Shown here piece after piece: positions 15,452 through 24,441 of a stretch of DNA of 64,000 bases. Source of the DNA: Methylobacterium sp. CB376 (GTDB taxonomy: Bacteria; Pseudomonadota; Alphaproteobacteria; Rhizobiales; Beijerinckiaceae); the NCBI RefSeq assembly GCF_029714205.1, contig NZ_CP121648.1, forward strand, positions 5,405,001 to 5,469,000, read 5' to 3'. Numbering within the stretch: the stretch's first letter is position 1; each line of letters starts with the position of its first letter. The notes under the pieces were generated by a model, which saw only the letters and a program-made list of their open reading frames with translations, was not told the origin of the DNA and made no database searches. Position numbers and translations under genes: made by a program.

Positions 15452-15669
15452 CCCCGGACGATCGCGACGCGCTCACCCGGGCCCGCGAGGCCCTTGCCCG
15501 GGTCCGGCTGACGCTCGCGCGGCGCATCGCCGCGACGAACGATCTCGACCTCTCGAATGTCGAGGCGCTCACCAAGGTGCTGGGCGCGATCGAGAGCATC
15601 GATCGCGCGCTGGTCGACGCGGGCCACCCGTTCATGCCGGCCGGTCTCGGCGCCGATCCGGCGCCCTGA
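15448..15669 (+). CDS. Hypothetical helical protein, 73 aa
   Basis: Soluble protein of about two helices with strong heptad character (DALTRAREALARVRLTLARR, then VEALTKVLGAIESIDRALVDAG). Starts at the ATGA overlap with the upstream 50-aa gene. The coupled pair, a membrane anchor followed by a helical protein, hints at a small complex, but I recognise neither. Confidence 0.6.
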   Translation: MTPDDRDALTRAREALARVRLTLARRIAATNDLDLSNVEALTKVLGAIESIDRALVDAGHPFMPAGLGADPAP

Positions 15670-16015
15670 GCAGCCTCGTCCGAACCGGTCATCCGCTGCC
15701 CGGACGATCACGTCCGGACAGCGGATGATCCGGGATCCCCTTGATCGAAGCGGGTCGCGTGTCACGAGCCCGCGCGGCGCCTGAGCGAAGCCGAAATCCG
15801 CCATCCCGAAGCGATCGCCCGGATCTGGGATGAGGCATCCGGCCCCGGCGGCACGCGCCTTGCTGGACGACCCGCGTTGCTCCGCCAGCAGACCCCCTCT
15901 CACGCGGGCGACCGGCGGCCGGGGGCGGCGCGGCGCGCTCCCGGTCACCGCCCCCGTCCGCGCCCGCGGCGATGCCGCGGCCCGGGGACGACGCGCGAGG
16001 CGCCCGGCCCCGCCG
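15670..16015. other. Intergenic region
   Basis: About 345 GC-rich bases between converging transcription units. A hairpin built on TCCGGACGATCACGTCCGGA lies just after the small gene (around 15700-15722) and may act as a terminator. No gene seen. Confidence 0.4.
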
Positions 16016-16783
16016 TCACAGCTCCTCGGCGCAATCCGCCGTCCGGCTGCTGGCCACCGGCTCGGATGACGGGCGGCCGGGGCTGAGGGGGGCGATGAGC
16101 CGCGCGTATTCGCGCTCGGCGGTGCCGTAGCCGGCGCCCGCGATCGTCGCGAGGCGCGCACGGTCCAGAACGGTCAGCTTCCGGCGCCCCGCGGCGATCG
16201 CCTTCCCCCTCACGAGTTTCTGCAACGCCGCGGTGATGCCCGGGCGATGGGTTCCCAGCACCTGGGCCAGCACTTCGTGCGTGATCTCGATGTCGTCCCC
16301 GGGCAACCGGTCCGCGGCCTGCAGCACCCAGGCCGCCAAGCGCTGCTCGAGCTTGCACCGGTGCAGGCCGAGCGCCGTCTGGTGACCCGACACGATCGTC
16401 GCCTGCACGTACCGCATCAGGGTGAGGCGCAGGACGGCGTTCCGGAGGATCAGCTCACGCAGCGACCCGACCGCGATCCGCAGCGCGGTGCCGCCGACCC
16501 GCGCGCGCACCTCGTGCGGGGTGCGTCCGACCCCGAGCACCGACGCGGTGCTGACCATGCCCTCCTGCCCGACCACGGACATGTCGAGGCATCCGCGCCC
16601 GCCCGCGTCGAAGGACACCGACAGCAAGCCGCTCTCGGGAAAGAACGCGTACCGGATCGTCTCGTCGGCGCCGATGATCCTCTCGCCGACCTCGACCGGG
16701 ACCTCCTCGCAGAGCGGCAGGATCCCGCGCAGCTCATCCGGCGGCAGAGAGACCAGCAGCTTGTTCCGCACATCGGCGTGCAT
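16016..16783 (-). CDS. Crp/Fnr-family regulator, 255 aa
   Basis: N-terminal cyclic-nucleotide-type beta-roll (LCEEVPVEVGERIIGADETI, then FFPESGLLSVSFD and VVGQEGMVSTASVLG), a long dimer helix, and a C-terminal winged helix (ITHEVLAQVLGTHRPGITAAL). The recognition helix lacks the E..(S)R pattern of FNR/FixK, so it probably reads a different site from the regulator at 50645. The start is ATG 16783; a TTG two codons upstream is less likely. A C-terminal extension of about 30 residues is Pro/Ser-rich. It is 66 bases from the secreted EPS-family protein, in the same direction, at the left border of the EPS locus. Confidence 0.85.
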   Translation of the reverse strand: MHADVRNKLLVSLPPDELRGILPLCEEVPVEVGERIIGADETIRYAFFPESGLLSVSFDAGGRGCLDMSVVGQEGMVSTASVLGVGRTPHEVRARVGGTALRIAVGSLRELILRNAVLRLTLMRYVQATIVSGHQTALGLHRCKLEQRLAAWVLQAADRLPGDDIEITHEVLAQVLGTHRPGITAALQKLVRGKAIAAGRRKLTVLDRARLATIAGAGYGTAEREYARLIAPLSPGRPSSEPVASSRTADCAEEL

Positions 16784-16849
16784 AGCCAATACCCTGCCAG
16801 AGAGCCGCGAATCACCGGATCGGCGCCGATCACGCGGCGAGCGGCCGCC

Positions 16850-17722
16850 TCAGCGGCGCGCCCGCGGCCGATGCGAGGCCTCCGCTCTCACCGGCGGGGG
16901 CGGATCGGACAACAACAGCTCGTTCGACGAACAGTAACTGAGCGTCCTCCACTCCGTCCTGAGTTCGACCCAGTTGCTCATCCCGGATCCAGGATTGTTG
17001 GCGAAGCCCTGCACGAACTCCGCGGTCTCGTCGCGCCACCAATCCGCCCCGACATTCGCGATCAGGCCGAGGCGGGGATCGGTGACGCGCAGGTCCATCT
17101 GCACGTAGACGCCGTCGACGGAACCGGCCGGGAAGGTCCCTCGCGTGACCGGCCAGAAGTGGTTGTTGGACCCCTCCGGCGGGGCGGCGAAGGAGACCGT
17201 TCCGTCCTCCCCGCGGCTGATCGGCATCGGGCCCGCGCCGCCCCCGGTGAAATCGGCTCTGAAGAACCCGCCCGCGATCGGGTCGGCCTCCGAGGCTTGA
17301 ACCTGTCTCCAGGTCCTCTCGATCCGGTCGTGAACGTAGGTCCGTACGCGCGCGACCTCGACCTTGCCGTCGAAGCCGCCGAGGGAAGGCCTGCGCTTGT
17401 TCTGATAGACCTGTCCCCAGGCGGTGACCGCCGAGAAGCCCGGCGGAGGGGCCGGGCGGGCCTTCTGGACCCCCGCATACCAATCGTAGCTGATAGGCAC
17501 GCCGGCGGGCTCGCCCTCGCTGTTCCCCTTGGAATTCTGCCGGAGCGCCTCGCTCATCGACAGGGCGGCGGCGCCGGTCGCGCCGGGCAGGGCCGCGGCG
17601 GCTGCGATCGCGAGCCACGCCGCGGCGCGCCGGCAACGCGCACCGACGCGCCGCCGGAGGCCCGGCCACGGGCGCGGCGCCCGAGCGCGCCCCTCGCAGC
17701 CCGGAACGGCTTTCCTCGCCAT
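16850..17722 (-). CDS. Secreted EPS-associated protein, single N-domain type, 290 aa
   Basis: Residues 1-54 contain a signal peptide: an Arg-rich n-region, hydrophobic AAAWLAIAAAAALP, and an Ala-rich cleavage site. The mature part starts LSMSEALRQNSKGNSEGE. It is a full paralogue of the first 220 residues of the proteins at 34344 and 39405: GVPISYDWYAGVQ, VTAWGQVYQ, NNHFWPVTRGTF, VYVQMDLRVTDPRL, IANVGADWWRDE and FVQGFANNPGSGMSNW. Those two lack a signal peptide and begin at the matching LSxxExLRQN. It has no C-terminal carbohydrate-binding modules. It is probably a periplasmic or extracellular protein acting on the EPS, but no activity is known. GGGAGG lies seven bases before the ATG. Confidence 0.72.
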   Translation of the reverse strand: MARKAVPGCEGRARAPRPWPGLRRRVGARCRRAAAWLAIAAAAALPGATGAAALSMSEALRQNSKGNSEGEPAGVPISYDWYAGVQKARPAPPPGFSAVTAWGQVYQNKRRPSLGGFDGKVEVARVRTYVHDRIERTWRQVQASEADPIAGGFFRADFTGGGAGPMPISRGEDGTVSFAAPPEGSNNHFWPVTRGTFPAGSVDGVYVQMDLRVTDPRLGLIANVGADWWRDETAEFVQGFANNPGSGMSNWVELRTEWRTLSYCSSNELLLSDPPPPVRAEASHRPRARR

Positions 17723-17781
17723 GGTCCAACCTCCCGTGCCAGGTCACGAATGCCGCGAACCGCCCGTCCGCGCGGGCCGCC

Positions 17782-18798
17782 TCAGGCGGCCGCCTGCGCC
17801 CCGGGACGATGGCGCCTGAGGAAATCCGCCAGGAAGCCCGGACACATGACCTTGGCCACGAAGCCCGAGGCGTAGACCAAGTCGCGGGCGCCGAGGTCGC
17901 GCCGCAGGTTCCATCCGGCCCGCAACCGCGCGGCCCGCGCCTCGGCCAGGGTCGGGTCCGCCAGGGCCTGCAACCCCCGCCGCGCGAAGCACCGGCGCGC
18001 GTGGTCCTTGATGTCGCGGCGCAGCCGGTCGTCGGAGAGGCGCTCATCCGCCACCATCGACAACAGGTCGACGAGCTTCGCGCCGTCACGCAACCGCCGC
18101 TCGACGGCGAGGCGGGACGTCTCCGAGCCCGCATGGTAGGCGAACGTGGCGCAGGGCGCGTTGATGAAGCCGACCGCGTCGGCGAACAGGAACGGCGCCC
18201 AGGCCGCCACATCGGCCATGTGGGGAAGCTCGGACGAGAAGCCGCCCCGCTCCCGCAGCAGGTCGGTGCGAAGGGCGACGCTGCACATCGTCACGGAGAT
18301 GCTGTCCCTCAGGTATTCGAGGAGCAGGTCCGGCCCTCGGCAGATCCCCGTCGCCAGGGCGGCGCTCCGCCGCGCCGGACGCGTCCGCGCGCTCGCCAGC
18401 GAGTGCAGGTTGCTCAACCCGATGATCGCGGGGAGGCCGGGCGATTGCCGCACCAGCCGCGCGCAGCGCTCGAGGAAGTCCGGCTCGACCCGGTCGTCAT
18501 CGCTCAGCACGACGGTGTACCGGCCCCTCGCCATGCTCAGGCAGGCGTTCCAGTTCGGAATGAGGCCGATGTTGCGCCCCTGCCGCACGAACCTGAGGCG
18601 CGGATCCGCGACGTCCTCCAGCAGCCGCCCGGTCGCGTCGCTGGACGCGTTGTCCGACACGACGACCTCGAAATCGGGGAAGCGCTGCGCGAGGGCCGAG
18701 GCGAGGCAGTCCCGAAGCAGGTGCGCCCTGTTGAAGGTTGGGATCGCTATCGTGAACAACGGCGGAGCACCGTCCGACTGAGCGCGATCACCCGACAT
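17782..18798 (-). CDS. Glycosyltransferase family 2, 338 aa
   Basis: Inverting GT-A transferase: FTIAIPTFNRAHLLRDCLAS at the N-terminus, VVVSDNASSDATGRLLED, and the metal-binding acidic motif VVLSDDDRVEPDF. It adds a sugar to a lipid-linked EPS repeat unit at the cytoplasmic face. The C-terminal 120 residues are helical and basic, without a clear membrane helix. GGGAGG precedes the ATG. It lies between the secreted EPS protein and Wzz, all on the minus strand with 60-70 base gaps, so the three likely form one operon. Confidence 0.88.
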   Translation of the reverse strand: MSGDRAQSDGAPPLFTIAIPTFNRAHLLRDCLASALAQRFPDFEVVVSDNASSDATGRLLEDVADPRLRFVRQGRNIGLIPNWNACLSMARGRYTVVLSDDDRVEPDFLERCARLVRQSPGLPAIIGLSNLHSLASARTRPARRSAALATGICRGPDLLLEYLRDSISVTMCSVALRTDLLRERGGFSSELPHMADVAAWAPFLFADAVGFINAPCATFAYHAGSETSRLAVERRLRDGAKLVDLLSMVADERLSDDRLRRDIKDHARRCFARRGLQALADPTLAEARAARLRAGWNLRRDLGARDLVYASGFVAKVMCPGFLADFLRRHRPGAQAAA

Positions 18799-18868
18799 CC
18801 TGTCCTCCCTCTCAAGCCGGCGCCGCGCGACCGCGGACCATCACGCCGGCGGCGTCAGCGGGTCGCGA

Positions 18869-20401
18869 TCACTCCGCGGCGATCCGCCTGGGAAGCTGCC
18901 CGCTCCGCGCGGACAGAAGCAGCTGATCATCGACGTCGTCGTAGCTCTCGAAGCTGTCCATCTCCAGGAACACGGCGATGACGGAGCCGAGCACGAACCC
19001 GAAGGCCAGGGCGAGCAGCACCAGCTGCTGGACCTGCGGAAACAGCGGGGACGTCGGACGGTCCGCCTGCTGCACGACGCGGATGCTCGACAGCTGCGCC
19101 TTCTTCGCGCTGGCCGCGCTGATCTGCTCCTCCATCATGCGGTTTCCGTAGAAGTCGGCGGCGCTCGCCGCGCGGGCGAGCACCCGCTTGAGGCGCTCGT
19201 ACTCCGCCTCTTTGTCGGTGATCGCCCTCAACTGGCCATTGACGGTCGTCAACTCCTTCTGCAGCAGCGCTTCGAGGCTGACCGCGCCGTTGAGATCGGA
19301 ATTGAGCTTCAGGAGGTTGGCCATCGCGTCCTGGTAGACGCGGACGAGGAGCAGCGGCGGCGCCTCCTCGAAGGCCGGGATCGGGTCGCTCCCCTGCCCG
19401 GTCTTGGTGTCGCGCCCGCCGAGCCGGCCCACGATCGCCGACACGGTGCGGGACTGCGTGACCGGCTTCATGAGACTGAGCTGGTCGAGGATCGCCTGCT
19501 TCTGCCCCTTGCGGTCGACGATCGCGCCGCGCGTGGTGGCGATCAGCGCGTCGAGCTCGCTGGCCCGCTTCAGGAGCAGCGCCTTCTGCTCCGTCGTCGA
19601 GTAGATCGAGGCGGCGATCGAGAAGTTCTTCAGATCCGATGCGGCCTTGTGGGCCTCCTCCTCCAGCCGCTTGGCCTGCTGCTGAAAGAACTCGTCCGCC
19701 CCGGGGATCTGGACGAGGCTCGCCTGCACGGTCACCAGCGCCTCGGCGAGCGCGTTGACGAATTTGGGGGCGACTTCCGGGTCCGGGAAGCGGAACGAGA
19801 TGCGCAGCAGGTCGGACCGCCCCTCCTGCCGCGCCGAGATGAGGTCGCGCAACCCCGCGACCGCCTCCGCCCGGACCTGGGCGGGGTCGCGCTTGCGCTG
19901 CCGCTTGGCGATGGTCTCGCGGACGAAGGCGCGGGCTTGCTCGACGAGGCCGCTCACCGGGCGGGCCGCCTCGAGGCTCAGCACGTAGGTCGAGGCGGCT
20001 TCGAGCCCGTTCAGCGCCGCGGCGGAGAGCCATGTCCGGAACTGACCCAGCAGCGTCGTGTCGCCCTTCATGGTCAGGCGCTGCAGTCCGACCTTGTCGA
20101 GCGCCTCCGAGATGACCTGGTCGGTGGACCCGATGCGGCCGATCGAGTCGAGGCGGGCGCTGAGGTCCACCGAATCGCCCAGCGTGCTCCCCGTGTTGTT
20201 CTTGTCCTTGATGCCCTGCCCGACGCGCACGAGCGTGTAGACCTCGTACCGCTCACCGACTGCCGAGTAATAGACGAACGCGGCCAACGAGGTCGCGAAG
20301 ATCGATACAACGATTATACTCTTACGGCGCCACAAAATGGAGGGAGTGCTAGCGAAAATGAGTCCAGGACTGTAGCGACGCGAATGCACATGAGTCTCCA
20401 T
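18869..20401 (-). CDS. Wzz-type polysaccharide co-polymerase, 510 aa
   Basis: Chain-length determinant for EPS. It has the topology of the family: a first membrane helix (IIVVSIFATSLAAFVYYSA, about residues 29-47), a long periplasmic domain rich in coiled coil (residues 60-450, with QQQAKRLEEEAHKAASDL and LNSDLNGAVSLEALLQKEL), and a second helix near 465-483 (LVLLALAFGFVLGSVIAVF) preceded by the Pro-containing motif SPLFPQ. No C-terminal tyrosine-kinase domain is present, so this is the Wzz-only form. The divergent gene rfbF starts 226 bases away, and a TTGAC-type palindrome lies between them. Confidence 0.9.
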   Translation of the reverse strand: METHVHSRRYSPGLIFASTPSILWRRKSIIVVSIFATSLAAFVYYSAVGERYEVYTLVRVGQGIKDKNNTGSTLGDSVDLSARLDSIGRIGSTDQVISEALDKVGLQRLTMKGDTTLLGQFRTWLSAAALNGLEAASTYVLSLEAARPVSGLVEQARAFVRETIAKRQRKRDPAQVRAEAVAGLRDLISARQEGRSDLLRISFRFPDPEVAPKFVNALAEALVTVQASLVQIPGADEFFQQQAKRLEEEAHKAASDLKNFSIAASIYSTTEQKALLLKRASELDALIATTRGAIVDRKGQKQAILDQLSLMKPVTQSRTVSAIVGRLGGRDTKTGQGSDPIPAFEEAPPLLLVRVYQDAMANLLKLNSDLNGAVSLEALLQKELTTVNGQLRAITDKEAEYERLKRVLARAASAADFYGNRMMEEQISAASAKKAQLSSIRVVQQADRPTSPLFPQVQQLVLLALAFGFVLGSVIAVFLEMDSFESYDDVDDQLLLSARSGQLPRRIAAE

Positions 20402-20505
20402 TCAAAACGGCGTCCAGACACCTTCACGCGGGAGCTTCAACGGGCGCGCCGTCGAGGGGCGAGCCGAGACCCAGCCGAGGTCTACATCCGATTGCCGGCG
20501 ACGAG

Positions 20506-20519
20506 TTGACGTTCGTCAG
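20506..20519. promoter_or_regulatory. TTGAC-N4-GTCA(A) palindrome, site 1
   Basis: TTGACGTTCGTCAG, one base short of a full palindrome, lies between wzz (105 bases to its start) and the cytidylyltransferase gene (107 bases). It is the first of six such sites across the EPS locus and the only one between two divergent EPS genes. Confidence 0.6.
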
Positions 20520-20626
20520 GTTCGTGCATCGCGGGACCAGTTACATCAGCATCACTGGCGTATCTCCGGCCGACAGCGCGACTCGGCCGCCGCATTGAGA
20601 TCACCTCGCCAGGGATGGGGAAACAG

Positions 20627-21466
20627 ATGAAAGTTGTCATCCTTGCCGGTGGATACGGCACCCGCCTCAGTGAACACACCAGCGTCATCCCCAAACCACT
20701 TGTCGAGATCGGCGGCAGGCCGATGCTTTGGCACATTATGAAGATTTATTCACATTATGGTCTCAACGATTTCGTGATCTGCTGCGGCTACAAGGGGAAT
20801 GTGATCAAGGATTATTTCTTGAATTACGCCAAACATGACAGCGATTTCACCGTCGATCTTCGGAATGACGTGATCGAATGCCATCGAAAGCCGACGGAGC
20901 CGTGGCGGGTGACGCTGGTCGACACCGGCGAGAAGACGATGACGGGGGGCCGCCTGAAGCGCGTGCGCCCGCATCTCGGCAATTCGACCTTCTGCCTGAC
21001 CTACGGCGACGGGGTCGGGGACGTGAACATCTCCGAGTTGATCGCCTTCCACCACCAGCAGAGCGCGCTGGCGACCGTGACGGCGGTGCGGCAGCCCGGC
21101 CGGTTCGGAGCGATCAACCTGTCGGAGGATCGTCCGCGCGCCGCCGGCTTCCGCGAGAAGGACATGGCCGACGGTCAGATGATCAACGGCGGCTTCTTCG
21201 TCGTGGAGCCGGAAGCCCTCGACACGATCGACGGCGACGGCACCAGCTGGGAGAACGAGCCGCTCGCGCGCCTCATCGCCATGGACCAGCTCGCGGTCTA
21301 TCGGCACCGCGGCTACTGGCAGAACATGGACACGCTCCGCGACAAGATGATCCTGCAGGAGCTCTGGGATCAGGGCAATCCGCCCTGGTGCATCTGGAAC
21401 AAGCAGCGCCCGGCCTCCGCGCCAGCCGGTGCTTCGGAAGCGATCCACGCGGTCAGCGCGATCTAA
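20627..21466 (+). CDS. rfbF: Glucose-1-phosphate cytidylyltransferase
   Basis: Nucleotidyltransferase that makes CDP-glucose from CTP and glucose-1-phosphate, the entry to CDP-deoxysugars. It starts MKVVILAGGYGTRLSEHTSV, the family's hallmark, with KPLVEIGGRPMLWHIMKIYS, then TYGDGVGDVNISELIAFH and FVVEPEALD. I chose ATG 20627 because family members begin MKAVILAGG and GGGGA lies five bases upstream; ATG 20615 is also in frame. It has 279 aa. A CDP-glucose 4,6-dehydratase would be expected next, and the SDR immediately downstream may take that role or a neighbouring one. Confidence 0.9.
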   Translation: MKVVILAGGYGTRLSEHTSVIPKPLVEIGGRPMLWHIMKIYSHYGLNDFVICCGYKGNVIKDYFLNYAKHDSDFTVDLRNDVIECHRKPTEPWRVTLVDTGEKTMTGGRLKRVRPHLGNSTFCLTYGDGVGDVNISELIAFHHQQSALATVTAVRQPGRFGAINLSEDRPRAAGFREKDMADGQMINGGFFVVEPEALDTIDGDGTSWENEPLARLIAMDQLAVYRHRGYWQNMDTLRDKMILQELWDQGNPPWCIWNKQRPASAPAGASEAIHAVSAI

Positions 21467-21477
21467 AGGAGGCAGCA

Positions 21478-22536
21478 TTGCGTATTTTGTACACTGGGTC
21501 CGACGGCTATATCGGCGCCGTGCTTGGCCCGAAGCTGCTGGAGAGCGGGCACGACGTCGTCGGTCTGGATTCCGGGTTCTATCGGCGGGGATGGCTGTTC
21601 GACGACGGGCGCACCCGGCCGATGGTGATCTCGAAGGACACCCGCCACGTGACGGTCGCGGACCTGACCGGCTTCGACGCGGTCGTGCATCTCGCCGAAC
21701 TCTCCAACGACCCGCTCGGGGAGAACGATCCCGAGGTCACGATCGAGATCAACCACCGCGGCTCGGTCGAGCTCGCGCGCAAGTGCAAGCTCGCCGGCGT
21801 GCGCCGGTTCATCTACGCCTCGTCCTGCAGCGTGTACGGCGCGGCCGGCGCCGAGGCGCGGGTCGAAACGTCGGAGGTCAATCCCCAGACGGCCTACGCG
21901 CGCTGCAAGATCATGGTGGAGAACGACCTGCGCAGGCTCGCGGACGAGACCTTCACCCCGGTGTTCCTGCGCAACGCGACGGCCTTCGGCGCATCGCCGC
22001 GGCAGCGCTTCGACCTCGTCCTCAACAACCTCGCGGGCTTCGCGTTCACGACCGGCAAGATCCGCGTGATGAGCGACGGCAGCCCGTGCCGGCCCCTCGT
22101 CCACATCGAGGACATCTGCCAGGCCATCCTGTGCGCGCTCGAGGCCCCGCGCGAGAACGTCAGCGGCGAGGCGTTCAACGTCGGCGACGACGATCAGAAC
22201 TACACGATCCGGGAGATCGCCGAGATCGTCGGTCGCGTCTTCCAGAATTGCGAGGTCACCTTCGGACCGAGCGGACCCGACAGCCGGAGCTACCGCGTCT
22301 CCTTCGCGAAGATCGCGCAGCGCATGCCGCGCTTCCGGTGCCGCTGGAGCGCGGAGCGGGGCGCGCGGCAGCTGAAATCCGTGTTCGAGCGGATCCAGCT
22401 CGACGCGGCCACGTTCAACGCCTCGCCCTACACGCGGCTGTCGGAGCTGCGCAGCCTGCAGGTGACGGACCAGCTCGACGGGCATCTCCACTGGACGCAG
22501 CTGAAGGAACAGGCTTGGCCCGAGGCCGCCGAGTAG
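21478..22536 (+). CDS. NAD-dependent sugar epimerase/dehydratase (SDR), 352 aa
   Basis: Extended short-chain dehydrogenase acting on a nucleotide sugar. Rossmann motif TGSDGYIGAVLGPKLLESGH, LAELSNDPLG, a serine-rich stretch ASSCSVYG, and the catalytic YARCK (Y-x-x-x-K). TTG 21478 is the start: AAAGGAGG at 21465-21472, overlapping the stop of the preceding gene, is five bases away. The next in-frame ATGs are internal. With the upstream cytidylyltransferase it forms a two-gene operon for a CDP-sugar. The C-terminal region is typical of the NDP-sugar branch. Confidence 0.88.
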   Translation: MRILYTGSDGYIGAVLGPKLLESGHDVVGLDSGFYRRGWLFDDGRTRPMVISKDTRHVTVADLTGFDAVVHLAELSNDPLGENDPEVTIEINHRGSVELARKCKLAGVRRFIYASSCSVYGAAGAEARVETSEVNPQTAYARCKIMVENDLRRLADETFTPVFLRNATAFGASPRQRFDLVLNNLAGFAFTTGKIRVMSDGSPCRPLVHIEDICQAILCALEAPRENVSGEAFNVGDDDQNYTIREIAEIVGRVFQNCEVTFGPSGPDSRSYRVSFAKIAQRMPRFRCRWSAERGARQLKSVFERIQLDAATFNASPYTRLSELRSLQVTDQLDGHLHWTQLKEQAWPEAAE

Positions 22537-22771
22537 GCGCCGGCCGCGCCGGATCCGGGCCGGGCGACGCGGCCCGGCCGCCGGGGCCGGGCCCCGCGGC
22601 GGCTGCCGGTCGGTGCCCCTTCGGCGCGGCGCGGCGTCGCGGCCAGCGGGCGCCCGGTCGGCCCCGTCGGCCGGACGGGCCGGCCTCGGTTCCCGGTCGG
22701 GCGGTCCGTCGCCCGCCCCTCCCGATCGTCCTCACGCGCGGATTGTCTCGCGGCTCGCAGAGGTGCACTGC

Positions 22772-24109
22772 ATGTCCAGGTCAGGTCTTCGCCTGCTCTC
22801 GGTGAACAACTACTTCTACCGCCGCGGCGGGGCCGACGTCGTCTTTCTCGAGCAGAACGAGTTGTTCGAGGCGGCGGGTTGGGAGGTTGCGCCCTTCGCG
22901 ATGCAGCATCCTCAGAATCTGCCCACCCCATGGGCGTCGTACTTCGTGGACGAGATCGAGCTCGGACGCCGTTACGGGGTGGGGCGGAGCATCACGAATG
23001 CCGGCCGCGTGATGTATTCCCTGCAGGCCCGGTCCCGGCTGGCGAAGCTGCTCGATCGGTTCCGGCCGGACATCGCCCACATCCACAACATCTACCACCA
23101 TCTCTCGCCCTCGATCCTGCCGCTGATGCGGGCCCGGGGGATCCCGATCGTGATGTCGGTGCACGACATGAAGCTGGTCTGCCCCGCCTACACGGCGTTC
23201 CGCGACGGCCAGGTCTGCCGCGCGTGCCAGGGCGCGAAACTGTACAATGCCGTGCGCTACCGCTGCCTCAAGGGGTCTCGCCTGCTCTCCGGCTTCGTCG
23301 CGCTCGAAACCTCCCTGCATCGGCTGCTGGGCCTCTACGCGTCGAACGTGAGCCGCTTCGTCGTACCCAGTCGCTACTACCGCGACATACTGTTGGAGGC
23401 GGGCTGGCCGAGCGAGAAGGTCGCCCACGTTCCGAACTTCGTCGATCCGTCCCACTACGACCCGTCCCCCGAGATCGGCGACCGGTTCGTCTATTTCGGT
23501 CGCCTCGACCGGCTCAAGGGCATCGAGACGCTGCTGCGCGCGGCGGCGCAGGCCGGCGTTCCGCTGACCCTGGCGGGGCGCGGCCCCGACGAGGACAGCT
23601 TCCGGCAACTCGCCGAGTCGCTCGGCAGCGACGTGCACTTCGCCGGTCACCTCGACCGGCCGGGCCTGGCCGCCCTCCTGCGGACCGCGCGCGCGGCCGT
23701 GCTGCCGTCCGTGTGGAACGAGAATGCCCCGGTCTCCGTGCTGGAGGCCTACGCGGCGGGCCGGCCCGTCATCGCCAGCCGGATCGCGGGCATCCCCGAA
23801 CTGATCCGGGAGGGCGAGACGGGCGTGCTCGTGCCGCCCGGCAACGTCGCGGCGCTCGCCGACGCCCTGTCGGATTTCGCCGCGATGCCGCCGGGACGGG
23901 TCGCCGCGCTGGGCGCCGCGGCGCGCGCCTGGGCGGCCCGCGACTTCTCGCCCGAGGCCTACCGGTCGCGCGTGCTCGGCCTCTACGCCGAGCTCGGTGT
24001 CAGCGAGGGGACGGGAGCCCGGGGGGCCTCCAGTGAGGCGGGTCCCGGCCAGGGCCACGGCCTCGCCGGCGCGGGCTCAGCATCGTTCGCCGGAGGGGTC
24101 GCCGGCTAA
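22772..24109 (+). CDS. Glycosyltransferase family 4, 445 aa
   Basis: Retaining GT-B transferase for the EPS repeat unit: RLLSVNNYFYRRGGADVVFL near the N-terminus and PDIAHIHNIYHHLSPSI. In the C-terminal Rossmann half there is FVYFGRLDRLKGIETLLRAA and the family motif SVWNENAPVSVLEAYAAGRP, with the E-x7-E-type acidic pair. Start ATG 22772 is preceded by GAGG. A tail of about 45 residues beyond the domain is low-complexity, and the stop lies in a two-copy 29-bp repeat. The gene is 235 bases from the SDR and may have its own promoter. Confidence 0.9.
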   Translation: MSRSGLRLLSVNNYFYRRGGADVVFLEQNELFEAAGWEVAPFAMQHPQNLPTPWASYFVDEIELGRRYGVGRSITNAGRVMYSLQARSRLAKLLDRFRPDIAHIHNIYHHLSPSILPLMRARGIPIVMSVHDMKLVCPAYTAFRDGQVCRACQGAKLYNAVRYRCLKGSRLLSGFVALETSLHRLLGLYASNVSRFVVPSRYYRDILLEAGWPSEKVAHVPNFVDPSHYDPSPEIGDRFVYFGRLDRLKGIETLLRAAAQAGVPLTLAGRGPDEDSFRQLAESLGSDVHFAGHLDRPGLAALLRTARAAVLPSVWNENAPVSVLEAYAAGRPVIASRIAGIPELIREGETGVLVPPGNVAALADALSDFAAMPPGRVAALGAAARAWAARDFSPEAYRSRVLGLYAELGVSEGTGARGASSEAGPGQGHGLAGAGSASFAGGVAG

Positions 24110-24168
24110 GCATCATTCGCCGAAGGGGTCACCGGTTCGGCGGCGAGGAATGATGCGAAAGCAAGAGG

Positions 24169-24201
24169 CTCAGCAGAATTGCAGGGCGCTATTCTGCTGA
24201 G
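24169..24201. terminator. Inverted repeat after the GT4 gene
   Basis: CTCAGCAGAAT (24169-24179) and its exact complement ATTCTGCTGAG (24191-24201) flank an 11-base loop, followed by a second imperfect hairpin near 24228-24262 with the same CTGAGCAGA theme. A terminator or mRNA-processing role is likely; there is no U run. Confidence 0.5.
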
Positions 24202-24441
24202 GCCGCGACAATGATGCGGGAGGAGGACGCTGAGCAGACGTGCCGCAGGCGACTCTGTTCAGCCCGGCCCGATGCGGGCGAGGCCGGGCCCGCCGCGGGC
24301 GGCTGTCCCGATGAGCGGCTGGACGAACCGGCCGGCGCGGCGCCGCCTCCAGGCCTCGCTTCGGCGCGACAGCCCTCGACCTCGGCAACGACGATCCTCG
24401 GAGGATTCAGACGTGTATCGGCGGGCAGAAGGGCTTCTTTG